Positions 1 through 6,020 of a stretch of DNA of 8,015 nucleotides are shown in pieces (the first letter of the stretch is position 1; the number at the start of each line of letters is the position of its first letter). This DNA comes from UBA8914 sp034002905 (GTDB taxonomy: Bacteria; Pseudomonadota; Alphaproteobacteria; UBA9219), in contig JAVEZQ010000024.1 of NCBI GenBank assembly GCA_034002905.1, forward strand, positions 1-8,015, given 5' to 3'. The position numbers and the translations under genes are program-made. The notes below the pieces were generated by a model. It was not told the DNA's origin and searched no databases. It was given only the letters and a program-made list of their open reading frames with translations.

Positions 1-12
1 GGGAGAACTCTT

Positions 13-336
13 ATGTCAATAGAATCGAATACTGGTCCGCAAGCCCTTAATGGGTTGGTTGAGTATCAAGCAGGAGCCGTTGTTAGCAAAGAAATCCTCC
101 GCACGAAAAACGGCACCGTCACTTTTTTTGCCTTTGATAAAGAACAGGGTCTAAGCGAGCACACTGCGCCTTTCGATGTTATCGTTCACATCGCAGAGGG
201 TGCGGCTGATATAACAATCTCTGGAAAGAGTTATACGGTGAAAGCTGGCGAAGTGATCAAAATGCCAGCCAACGAACCTCACGCTCTTTTCGCAAAGGAA
301 AAGTTTAAGATGATGCTCATCATGCTCAAAAACTAG
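13..336 (+). CDS. Small single-domain cupin protein
   Basis: A 107-residue protein with the pattern of a minimal cupin barrel. The first cupin motif region lies at about residues 50-70 (HTAPFDVIVHIAEGAAD), followed by a strand-turn block around residues 70-85 with the G-(x)-V-x-A-G-(E)-V-I-x-M-P pattern. The second motif is centred on PANEPHALFA, whose histidine is a likely metal ligand. Cupins of this size usually bind a divalent metal and act as small enzymes, sensors or binding proteins; the sequence does not reveal the substrate. The ATG follows a GGGAGA ribosome site at the very start of the window, so the promoter and any upstream operon partners are outside view. No gene follows on the same strand for over 400 bp, so it is probably the last gene of its unit. 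The cupin fold is fairly certain; the role is unknown. Confidence 0.85.
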   Translation: MSIESNTGPQALNGLVEYQAGAVVSKEILRTKNGTVTFFAFDKEQGLSEHTAPFDVIVHIAEGAADITISGKSYTVKAGEVIKMPANEPHALFAKEKFKMMLIMLKN

Positions 337-382
337 ATAACGTCATAAGCGGCCGTTAACAACAACTTCCTAGCACCAAGAT

Positions 383-568
383 TTATCCTGTCCAGCATGC
401 CATTCGAAAAAGTTGTCGTATACGTGTATTGATCACTGTGCCTTCGCGCGCAAAGTGAATCTCACGAATGTTCTGTTCCATCAAATTGTTCAGAATAGGT
501 GTATAGGTAATCTCTGGCGATCCTAAGCCCAAGGTTCTTGGTGCAAGAGAACTTGGTAATTCGGGGCT
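383..568 (-). pseudogene. Possible minus-strand gene remnant, unrecognised
   Basis: The minus strand is open for 61 sense codons between an in-frame TGA at 571-569 and a TAA ending at 383. The translation has a protein-like composition, for example SPEITYTPILNNLMEQN and REIHFAREGTVINTR, ending MACWTG. No ATG lies near the 5' end; the first is at 481, which would give only 32 residues, and I see no clear ribosome site before it. I do not recognise the family. It could be the 3' end of a decayed gene or a chance open frame. The composition is the only evidence that it was once coding. Confidence 0.2.
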
Positions 569-639
569 TCAGTTCACAAGCGCTCCCGCAAGCTTGGATT
601 TATCAATTGAGGCCCTGTCTCTACTTATAGGGCAAAAAA

Positions 640-655
640 TGTACAAATTCGTACA
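640..655. promoter_or_regulatory. Short palindrome upstream of the ferritin-like gene (possible operator)
   Basis: TGTAC-N6-GTACA forms a perfect 5-bp-arm inverted repeat separated by AAATTC, about 125 bp before the ferritin-like start codon. The size and dyad symmetry suit a dimeric repressor or activator site. No known consensus (Fur, FNR, IscR) is clearly matched, so the regulator cannot be named. Confidence 0.25.
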
Positions 656-778
656 GCACAACGACATTTCCTTGGTGGAAATTCACTTAAATTTTTCACT
701 CTAAACGGATAATACTATGATACTTACGCTAAATAAGGTATAAAATATCAAACTAGATTATTTGAAAGGTATACAGCC

Positions 779-1282
779 ATGGGTTCACGCGCACGCGAAA
801 TTGTCGGCCCTAACGTCGACAAGATTATCAAACTTCTCAACGAGGCTTATGCCAGCGAGTGGCTGGCTTATTACCAGTATTGGCTGGGTGCAAAACTCAT
901 CAAAGGCCCTATGAAGGATGCTGTAGCGGCAGAACTTAATCAGCATGCAACAGAAGAATTGGCGCATGCCGTCATGGTCGCCAGCCGCATCGTCCAACTT
1001 GGTGGAACACCTGTCCTGACGCCAGAAGGCTGGGCAAAAGAAAGCCCCTGTAAATATGATGCTCCTGAAGATCCTTATGTCGCTGTCTTGTTGGATCAGA
1101 ACATTTCAGGCGAGCAATGCGCTATTTCGACGTACAAAAACCTGATGGATGCGACAAAAGATATAGACATGGTAACCTACAACATGGCGCTTACAATACT
1201 TGAGCAAGAAATTGAGCATGAAGAAGATTTACAGGGCTTGCGTGAAGATCTCGATCTTATGGCCCAACGCGGAAGCAACTAA
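779..1282 (+). CDS. Ferritin-like di-iron protein, Dps-like/thioferritin type
   Basis: A 167-residue four-helix-bundle protein of the ferritin/bacterioferritin superfamily. Likely di-iron ligands are E27 (ASEWLAYYQY), E60 and H63 (TEELAH), E112 (SGEQC), and E144 and H147 (EIEH), in the usual order E, ExxH, E, ExxH. Two cysteines, C91 and C114, flank the third helix; the second follows the E112 ligand by two residues. This resembles the cysteine pair of Dps-like (DPSL, 'thioferritin') proteins, which use peroxide to oxidise iron and protect DNA or Fe-S enzymes from oxidative damage. Assignment to DPSL rather than a plain bacterioferritin is inference from this pair. The ATG is preceded by GAAAGG about nine bases upstream. 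It is probably transcribed alone or just ahead of the large operon. A role protecting the oxygen-sensitive downstream proteins is plausible but unproven. Confidence 0.85.
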   Translation: MGSRAREIVGPNVDKIIKLLNEAYASEWLAYYQYWLGAKLIKGPMKDAVAAELNQHATEELAHAVMVASRIVQLGGTPVLTPEGWAKESPCKYDAPEDPYVAVLLDQNISGEQCAISTYKNLMDATKDIDMVTYNMALTILEQEIEHEEDLQGLREDLDLMAQRGSN

Positions 1283-1340
1283 TTCAGTATCTTGTGGTTG
1301 CTTCCTTTAACTCCATGCTGTCTTGACAAAAGGAGATACG

Positions 1341-1380
1341 AAGACTACTTATGAACACACGTTCATAAGTAGTCTTTTTG
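1341..1380 (+). terminator. Perfect 16-bp hairpin with short T run: terminator or operator
   Basis: The arms 1341-1356 (AAGACTACTTATGAAC) and 1361-1376 are exact reverse complements around a 4-base ACAC loop, followed by a short T tract. It lies between the ferritin-like gene and the seven-gene operon. It most simply reads as a Rho-independent terminator of the ferritin gene, although the stem is AT-rich and the T run short. A consensus -35 hexamer, TTGACA, sits at 1323-1328, just upstream, which would put a -10 inside the repeat (TACTTA at 1346-1351, a poor match). An operator function is therefore also possible. Confidence 0.6.
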
Positions 1381-1400
1381 TGTTTGTGTGAAAGGATAGG

Positions 1401-2081
1401 ATGATGAGATTCTCTAGCATGCTGCAAGCTTTCCTTTTTGGTGTGCTCTTTATTGTTTCAAGCGCTCTACAGACACAGGCTTCTGAAGAAAAAGAAACAC
1501 AAATTTCCAGAAGATTATTCGATGATGTGACTTCTCTCGTCTATTTCACTGGAATCGGTTGTCCTCATTGCGCCAATGTCGATCCGCTTTTGCTTAAAAA
1601 GAAAGTTCGGCAAGGCAATCTTCTCGTCGTCGAATATGAGATTTATCGCGATAATGCGAACGCACCCCTTTTGATGGCCTATCACAGGCAATTTGATACG
1701 GGTCTTGGCGTACCGATGGTTGTGACTGAAGGCAAGAAAGGAGGTGCGGTTGTTGGCGACGTGCCGATTTTAGAGTCTTTGGACACCTTGGCCGTTAAGC
1801 ACAAAGGAAACGGCATCGTTCTTCCTGCTGGCGCACGCGTTTTTCTGTCGCTGTCTTTAACCGATCTGCCCCGCCTGCCAAAAATTTGGTTTGAGGATCG
1901 TGTGGCTGTTCGGAAAGACATTGCCTCCAAAGAAAGCGACGCGATTAAAGCTTTTGTGTTTGATGGAACGGAGCCGCAAGGCTGCGTCCCGTCCGCTGAG
2001 AAAGAAGTCGTTCTGTCAGGTGATGTTGTATCCTTTACAAAAGCCTGCACCTTTGGCGGTTGGCTTTTGATGCGCGATTAA
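1401..2081 (+). CDS. Exported thioredoxin-fold protein with CPHC active site
   Basis: A 226-residue protein. Residues 1-27 form a signal peptide with a hydrophobic core (AFLFGVLFIVSSAL) and a likely cleavage after TQA. The mature part starts like a thioredoxin fold: the strand LVYFTGIGC leads into C54-P-H-C57, the DsbA-type redox dipeptide, and GVP around P105 is the expected cis-proline. The C-terminal ~100 residues are not typical of thioredoxin and add two further cysteines, C195 and C216, which may form a structural disulfide. The protein should act in the periplasm as a thiol oxidoreductase. Its gene lies only 11 bp before a CcdA-like membrane protein, which normally passes electrons to such partners. 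AGGA at 1393-1396 is spaced better for the ATG at 1404 than for 1401, so either start is possible. It is the first gene of the seven-gene operon. Confidence 0.85.
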   Translation: MMRFSSMLQAFLFGVLFIVSSALQTQASEEKETQISRRLFDDVTSLVYFTGIGCPHCANVDPLLLKKKVRQGNLLVVEYEIYRDNANAPLLMAYHRQFDTGLGVPMVVTEGKKGGAVVGDVPILESLDTLAVKHKGNGIVLPAGARVFLSLSLTDLPRLPKIWFEDRVAVRKDIASKESDAIKAFVFDGTEPQGCVPSAEKEVVLSGDVVSFTKACTFGGWLLMRD

Positions 2082-2092
2082 GAGAGGTTGTA

Positions 2093-2791
2093 ATGGAAGA
2101 AGTCTCTTTAGGAAAAGTTATCTCGCTCGCACTTGTCGATGCGGTGAACCCATGTGAGTTTGCAGTTCTCACGATGCTACTAGTTTCAATCATCGCGTAC
2201 AATCCACACAAGAAGGCGAACATTATTTGGGCTGGGCTTTCGTTCAGCTTAGCCGTGTTCATTATGTATCTGATCTACGGCTTGTTCATTATTAAGTCCT
2301 TCCAGCTTGTTCAGGGCATCACATGGGTGCGGCCTTTCCTCTATAAGGGCTTGGGCGCCGTCGCTATTCTTCTGGGAGCGCTTCAAATCAAGGATTTCTT
2401 TTCCTACAAAGTCGGCAGCTTTGGCACAGAAATGCCTGTAAGTTGGCGGCCCAAAGTCAAGGCGTTGATCGCCAGAGTGACCTCGCCTGCCGGAGCTTTT
2501 GTCGTGGGCCTTATGGTCACTCTATTCCTGCTGCCTTGCACCATCGGCCCATATATCATCTTGGGCGGCCTGTTGTCGGTCATGGACATCATCAAAACCT
2601 TGCCAACCCTTCTTCTCTACAATGTGATCTTTATTTCACCGATGCTGTTGATTACGCTGGTGGTTTATATGGGGCTAAGCCGCGTTGAAGATGTGCAGGA
2701 TTGGAAGGACAAGAATATTCGTTTCTTGCATCTTATCGCTGGGCTTTTGATCCTCGGTATTGGCGTCGCCATGATCGCGGAATGGATCTAA
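2093..2791 (+). CDS. CcdA/DsbD-like transmembrane thiol-electron transporter
   Basis: A 232-residue, very hydrophobic protein with about six membrane segments and the hallmark of the cytochrome c biogenesis transmembrane (CcdA/DsbD-beta) family. One cysteine, C21, lies in the first segment in VNPCEF, and a second, C149, lies in the fourth in LLPCTIGPY. In this family the pair forms a membrane disulfide that carries reducing equivalents from cytoplasmic thioredoxin to periplasmic thioredoxin-like proteins. The likely partner is the CPHC protein encoded just upstream. I choose the ATG at 2093 because AGAGAGG at 2081-2087 is correctly placed. A TTG at 2060 would extend the protein by 11 charged residues and overlap the upstream gene. 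The next gene starts 3 bp after the stop. The usual task of CcdA is cytochrome c maturation, but no cytochrome genes are present here, so the substrate may be something else in this operon. Confidence 0.88.
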   Translation: MEEVSLGKVISLALVDAVNPCEFAVLTMLLVSIIAYNPHKKANIIWAGLSFSLAVFIMYLIYGLFIIKSFQLVQGITWVRPFLYKGLGAVAILLGALQIKDFFSYKVGSFGTEMPVSWRPKVKALIARVTSPAGAFVVGLMVTLFLLPCTIGPYIILGGLLSVMDIIKTLPTLLLYNVIFISPMLLITLVVYMGLSRVEDVQDWKDKNIRFLHLIAGLLILGIGVAMIAEWI

Positions 2792-2794
2792 GCC

Positions 2795-3121
2795 ATGCGC
2801 CCTCGCAAATGCCGCCTTGTTCGATCAAGCCCAATGGCCCGTTTCTTCAAACCGCGAGGGATCCCGTTGTGCGATCTGGAGGTCGTCAAGCTGAAGGACG
2901 AGGAATACGAAGCCCTGCGTCTGTCAGAATATAAAAACATGGAACAAGAAGAAGCAGCCAAACTAATGGGCGTTTCGCGTCCGACCTTCTCGCGCATTCT
3001 CTCTAGCGCGCGAAAGGCCGTTGTTAAAGCCATCGTCGAAGGTGGTGCTTTGGAAATCGAAGGTGGCGATTTTGAACGTATTGAGCCGCCGCCCACAAAA
3101 CGCAAAGGAAAAACAAAATGA
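2795..3121 (+). CDS. DUF134 (UPF0251) helix-turn-helix protein
   Basis: A 108-residue basic protein of the DUF134 family, recognised by its start (RPRKCR), the conserved FFKPRGIPL block at about residues 17-25, EYEALRL, and a helix-turn-helix at about 50-71 (EQEEAAKLMGVSRPTFSRIL). The helix-turn-helix resembles sigma-70 region 4, so it probably binds DNA. Members of this family are very often encoded beside NifX/NafY-like and MinD-ferredoxin genes, as here, and some homologues are fused to the NifX-like domain. It is the best candidate for a local regulator of the operon; the palindrome at 1341-1376 is one possible target (inference). The C-terminus beyond residue 95 is a lysine-rich tail. 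Its stop overlaps the next start by the four bases ATGA. Confidence 0.88.
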   Translation: MRPRKCRLVRSSPMARFFKPRGIPLCDLEVVKLKDEEYEALRLSEYKNMEQEEAAKLMGVSRPTFSRILSSARKAVVKAIVEGGALEIEGGDFERIEPPPTKRKGKTK

Positions 3122-3456
3122 AAATAGCCTTCTCAACAATCGGCAAAGATTTATCCGCGCCAATGGATCTTCGCTTTGGGCGCGCTGTAAACTACCTGAT
3201 CTATGACACAGCGACAAAAACGGTTTTGGCTATCAAGAACGACTATGCCGATGCGGGGCAAGGTGCTGGCATCAAGGCGGCAGAGACTATTCTTAAGGCA
3301 GGGGCTTCTGTGCTGGTCACAGGTGATTGCGGCCCGAAGGCGTTCAATGTATTGAAACAAGCGAACGTCAAAATTTATTCAGCCAAAAATGTTTCGGTCT
3401 CCGAAGCCTTGGCAGCGTTTGAAACCAAAAGCCTGCCAGAAATCACGACAGCATGA
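3118..3456 (+). CDS. NifX/NafY-like (dinitrogenase Fe-Mo cofactor biosynthesis domain) protein, first copy
   Basis: A 112-residue single-domain protein of the dinitrogenase iron-molybdenum cofactor biosynthesis family, with a ribonuclease-H-like fold. It starts with the typical MKIAFST strand, followed by MDLRFGRA (residues 16-23), where many relatives have a histidine in an HFGRA motif. The region LVTGDCGPKAFNVL at about 67-80 matches the conserved glycine-rich turn, with C71 inserted. Family members bind metal-sulfur clusters such as FeMo-co precursors or, in sulfate reducers, the Mo-Cu-S cluster of the orange protein. No nitrogenase genes are in view, so nitrogen fixation is not implied. 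The replacement of the usual histidine by R19 suggests altered or weaker cluster binding compared with the second copy. It overlaps both neighbours by ATGA, which suggests translational coupling. Confidence 0.88.
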   Translation: MKIAFSTIGKDLSAPMDLRFGRAVNYLIYDTATKTVLAIKNDYADAGQGAGIKAAETILKAGASVLVTGDCGPKAFNVLKQANVKIYSAKNVSVSEALAAFETKSLPEITTA

Positions 3457-4283
3457 AAATAGCGGTCGCATCCGGCAAAGGTGGAACGGGCAAAACGACG
3501 TTGGCGGTTAATCTCGCGCTGGCGGCGAATGAGTCTGTCTGCCTTTTAGATTGCGATGTCGAAGCACCGAACGCGCATCTTTTTCTCAAGGGCGAGATGA
3601 AAAGTCAGCGCGTTGTGACACTTCCCGTCCCTGTTGTAGATGAATCACGCTGCGATGGTTGCGGCCTATGCAGCCAATTCTGCGCCTTCAATGCGATTGT
3701 ATCATTCGGAACGTTTCCCGTAATCGCACCAGAGATGTGTCACGGGTGCGGTGGATGCATGCGCGTCTGTCCGCAAAAAGCTATCCATGAAATTGATAGG
3801 CGGATAGGCGTAGTCGAAACGCTGCAATCCGGTGCGATCACGCTTGTACAGGGACGACTTGATATTGGCGTTGCGCTCGCCCCGCCGCTGATACGCGCTG
3901 TGAAAGAATCTTTGATAGGCAATTTGCTTATCATGGATGCGCCGCCGGGAACGTCTTGTCCTGTCATTGCTACATTGCGCGACGTTGATTTTGTTCTGTT
4001 GGTTACAGAACCAACGCCCTTTGGGCTAAATGATCTTCGCTTGGCCATGGATGTAGTGCGTGAACTTGGTTTGCCGTTTGGTGTTGTTATCAACCGCGCG
4101 GGCGACGCGGATGAATATGTTCGCCCCTATCTTGAAGAAGAAAGAATTTCGCTTCTGGCCGAGATCCCTGATGATCGGCGTATTGCGCAGGCTTATGCCA
4201 AGGGTTTGTCCCTCGTTGACACTCTACCAGAATATAGGCCTCTCTTCACAAACCTGCTGCGCCAAATCCGCGAGGCCGCATGA
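3453..4283 (+). CDS. MinD-family P-loop ATPase with inserted 2[4Fe-4S] ferredoxin domain, first copy
   Basis: A 276-residue protein of the MinD-type SIMIBI ATPases with an inserted ferredoxin domain. The deviant Walker A motif GKGGTGKTT is at 8-16, with signature lysine K9, and LLDCDVEAPN follows at 31-40. The insert carries two classical clusters: C67-C70-C73-C77 and C96-C99-C102-C106, each CxxCxxCxxxC. The switch II motif DAPPG is at 162-166, followed by C169 in the family-typical CPV. Such proteins are thought to couple ATP binding to electron or cluster transfer, probably as dimers. The next gene encodes a close paralogue, so a heterodimer is likely. In Desulfovibrio ORP clusters two such ATPases associate with a NifX-like orange protein. 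The exact reaction is unknown. The start overlaps the NifX-like stop by ATGA, with little visible ribosome site, which fits translational coupling. Confidence 0.92.
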   Translation: MKIAVASGKGGTGKTTLAVNLALAANESVCLLDCDVEAPNAHLFLKGEMKSQRVVTLPVPVVDESRCDGCGLCSQFCAFNAIVSFGTFPVIAPEMCHGCGGCMRVCPQKAIHEIDRRIGVVETLQSGAITLVQGRLDIGVALAPPLIRAVKESLIGNLLIMDAPPGTSCPVIATLRDVDFVLLVTEPTPFGLNDLRLAMDVVRELGLPFGVVINRAGDADEYVRPYLEEERISLLAEIPDDRRIAQAYAKGLSLVDTLPEYRPLFTNLLRQIREAA

Positions 4284-5161
4284 AAGAAATCGTCATCATC
4301 AGCGGCAAAGGCGGAACCGGGAAAACAAGCCTGACGGCAAGCTTTGCTCTTCTTGCACAGAATGCCGTGCTGGCTGACTGTGACGTCGATGCCGCAGATT
4401 TACATCTTATTCTGACACCAACCGTTCAAGAACATCACGATTTCTGGAGCGGGCACGAAGCTGAGATTGATGTGACCTTGTGTACGACATGCGGCGCATG
4501 CCTCAATCTTTGCCGCTTTGAAGCCATTAAGGAAAGTAACGGAAGATTCCATATTGATCCTACAGCCTGCGAAGGATGCGGCGTATGCGCACGCTTCTGT
4601 CCCAAAGGCGCGGTCAAGCTTAAAGAGCGTCTGTGCGGCGCATGGATGATCTCGGACACCCGTGCAGGGCCGATGGTTCATGCGCGGCTTGGCATCGCCG
4701 CCGAAAACTCTGGTAGGCTTGTTTCGACCGTTCGGCAAGAAGCGCGAGAACTAGCCAAAAAAACAGGGCGCGATCTTATCTTGATTGATGGACCACCAGG
4801 GATTGGGTGTCCTGTCATTGCCTCCATTACAGGGGCAACAGCGGTCATTATCGTCACAGAACCATCTTTATCCGGTGAACATGATTTGATGCGTGCGCTG
4901 GAACTCACGCAGCACTTTAAAATCCCCGCCTTTGTTTGCGTCAATAAATGGGATATTGATTCCGACAGAGCATCGCAGATTGAGGCGCAAGCCACCACAA
5001 ATGGCGGTATAATTTTAGGACGCATCCGCTATGACAAAGGCGTGACGGAAGCGCAAAAACAGGTAAAGGCAGTCATTGAAATCGACACACCTTGTTCCAT
5101 GGATATCCGTAACTTATGGGACAACCTGCAACAATACTTGGATAAGGAACCAGCGCCATGA
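4280..5161 (+). CDS. MinD-family P-loop ATPase with inserted 2[4Fe-4S] ferredoxin domain, second copy
   Basis: A 293-residue paralogue of the preceding ATPase with the same architecture. Walker A is GKGGTGKTS at 9-17 and LADCDVDAADLHL follows at 31-43. The ferredoxin insert has cluster ligands C68-C71-C74-C78 and C97-C100-C103-C107. Switch II is DGPPG at 170-174 with C177 in CPV, and an NKWD motif lies at 222-225 where nucleotide-base recognition is expected. Additional cysteines (C119, C220) are not cluster ligands by pattern. The two copies are clearly diverged, which points to an old duplication with distinct roles, most simply the two halves of a heterodimer. It overlaps both neighbours by ATGA. 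It should be cytoplasmic and oxygen-sensitive. As in other members of this family, the physiological electron donor and target are unknown. Confidence 0.92.
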   Translation: MKEIVIISGKGGTGKTSLTASFALLAQNAVLADCDVDAADLHLILTPTVQEHHDFWSGHEAEIDVTLCTTCGACLNLCRFEAIKESNGRFHIDPTACEGCGVCARFCPKGAVKLKERLCGAWMISDTRAGPMVHARLGIAAENSGRLVSTVRQEARELAKKTGRDLILIDGPPGIGCPVIASITGATAVIIVTEPSLSGEHDLMRALELTQHFKIPAFVCVNKWDIDSDRASQIEAQATTNGGIILGRIRYDKGVTEAQKQVKAVIEIDTPCSMDIRNLWDNLQQYLDKEPAP

Positions 5162-5496
5162 TTATCGCCATTCCCGTTGAAAACGGAAAACTCTGCTCGC
5201 ACTTTGGGCATTGCCTAGCCTTCGCCCTTATACAAATCGCGGCTGACAAGAAAACCATCGCAGCTCGCCGTGATATCGACGCGCCACCGCATGAACCAGG
5301 CTTGTTGCCGAATTGGCTTTTTGATCGCGGGGTCAATCTTATCCTCTGTAGCGGCATGGGGCCACGCGCGCTGGAACTGTTTGCGCAAAAAGGGATTGAG
5401 GTTGTAACGGGCGCCCCAGTCTTGATGCCGGAAGAGCTTGTTGCGGTATATTTGTCTGGTGCACTTAAGACAAACCCTAACAGTTGCAATCACTAA
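5158..5496 (+). CDS. NifX/NafY-like protein, second copy with CSHFGHC motif
   Basis: A 112-residue member of the same family as the gene at 3118 and the last gene of the operon. It starts MIIAIPVENGKL and carries C13-S-H15-F-G-H18-C19, a compact cysteine/histidine cluster at the site where relatives hold HFG. This gives up to four soft metal ligands in seven residues. C64 lies in the strand LILCSGMGPRALEL, the equivalent of the conserved glycine turn, and a C-terminal NSCNH adds C110 and H112. The first copy lacks nearly all of these, so this one is the better candidate for cofactor binding. AAGGA lies about 11 bases before the ATG, which overlaps the ATPase stop by ATGA. No obvious hairpin terminator follows the TAA. 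A role as metal-sulfur cofactor carrier or scaffold for the adjacent ATPases is inferred. Confidence 0.88.
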   Translation: MIIAIPVENGKLCSHFGHCLAFALIQIAADKKTIAARRDIDAPPHEPGLLPNWLFDRGVNLILCSGMGPRALELFAQKGIEVVTGAPVLMPEELVAVYLSGALKTNPNSCNH

Positions 5497-5669
5497 GTTC
5501 TATCTCGGCGAGCTTGTTGTGCACCTTGAGTCGTGTCCAAGCCGATGATGTGAGATGATGGACATGCGATCAATTTTTCCGACTGTTCATTTCAATGGAT
5601 TAACCGTTGCTCAAAGAGTAAATAACAATTATTTTGCTATTTATAAAAACACCCTTGGAGAAACCAAAA

Positions 5670-6020
5670 ATGAACCGTTTTCTTCCGCTTTATCTTGTGT
5701 TGAATGTACTATGCTTCACTCTTCCCGCATATTCCTGTGGACCAGAAGTCAACACACTGGGAAAATTAAAAGAAAGACAAGAGGAAGACTTTAATAGGAT
5801 AGACTCCAACCGCGATAGGCAGGTAAACCTTGAAGAGTTTTCTCACTATGCTGACTGGCAGCTTCCAAAAGGCGTATCGAATAAGGCCTTCTTCGATTCA
5901 TTAGATAAAGATGGAAGTAAATCCCTTAGTTTCTCTGAATGGCAAGAAGGGTTTCCACCAAAGAACTTTATGACGTTCTCCCCTTTATGTCGCCAAGAGA
6001 AGTTAGAGTCCATGGGGTAA
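5670..6020 (+). pseudogene. Exported EF-hand protein, 3' end replaced by IS insertion
   Basis: A signal peptide occupies about residues 1-22 (FLPLYLVLNVLCFTLPAYS) and is followed by CGPE, the likely mature N-terminus. Two EF-hand loops follow: DSNRDRQVNLEE at 45-56 and DKDGSKSLSFSE at 79-90, each with acidic or oxygen ligands at positions 1, 3, 5 and 12. The ATG at 5670 has GGAG ten bases upstream; a TTG at 5634 is less likely because it puts charged residues before the signal peptide. Codon 101 spans the IS boundary at 5970/5971, and residues 102-116 are encoded by the IS end. Joining 5970 to 7216 gives an in-frame continuation reading SCMKPRIGFD then stop. Both EF hands are intact, so a functional calcium-binding periplasmic protein with a foreign tail may still be made. 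It is a gap-free paralogue of the gene at 7480. Confidence 0.8.
5971..5983 (+). repeat. IS terminal inverted repeat, orfB side
   Basis: TGACGTTCTCCCC, an exact inverted match to 7203-7215. It marks the left boundary of the element and follows codon position 1 of residue 101 of the EF-hand gene. Confidence 0.9.

Larger units (their letters stand above)
337..778. other. Intergenic region of 442 bp with no convincing gene
   Basis: No plus-strand gene is supported here. On the minus strand one frame is open from 568 to a TAA at 383 and reads like protein, but it has no good start codon (described separately). Upstream of the ferritin-like gene the DNA turns AT-rich. It holds a palindrome at 640-655 and two weak -10 candidates: GATAAT at 708-713 and TATAAAAT at 739-746. 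Neither has a well-spaced good -35. A GCCCT/AGGGC pair at 612-616 and 629-633 could form a small hairpin. No clear terminator follows the cupin gene. Confidence 0.6.

Noticed and set aside
2060..2092. Longer start (TTG) for the CcdA-like protein
   Set aside because: It would overlap the upstream gene and add charged residues, whereas the ATG at 2093 has a well-placed AGAGAGG.
3118..5496. Nitrogen fixation cluster
   Set aside because: Only the NifX-like domain is shared; no nitrogenase structural or NifB/E/N genes are present, and this domain is common in non-fixers.
5634..5669. Longer start (TTG) for the first EF-hand protein
   Set aside because: The ATG at 5670 gives a normal signal peptide and has a ribosome site; the paralogue matches the shorter form.
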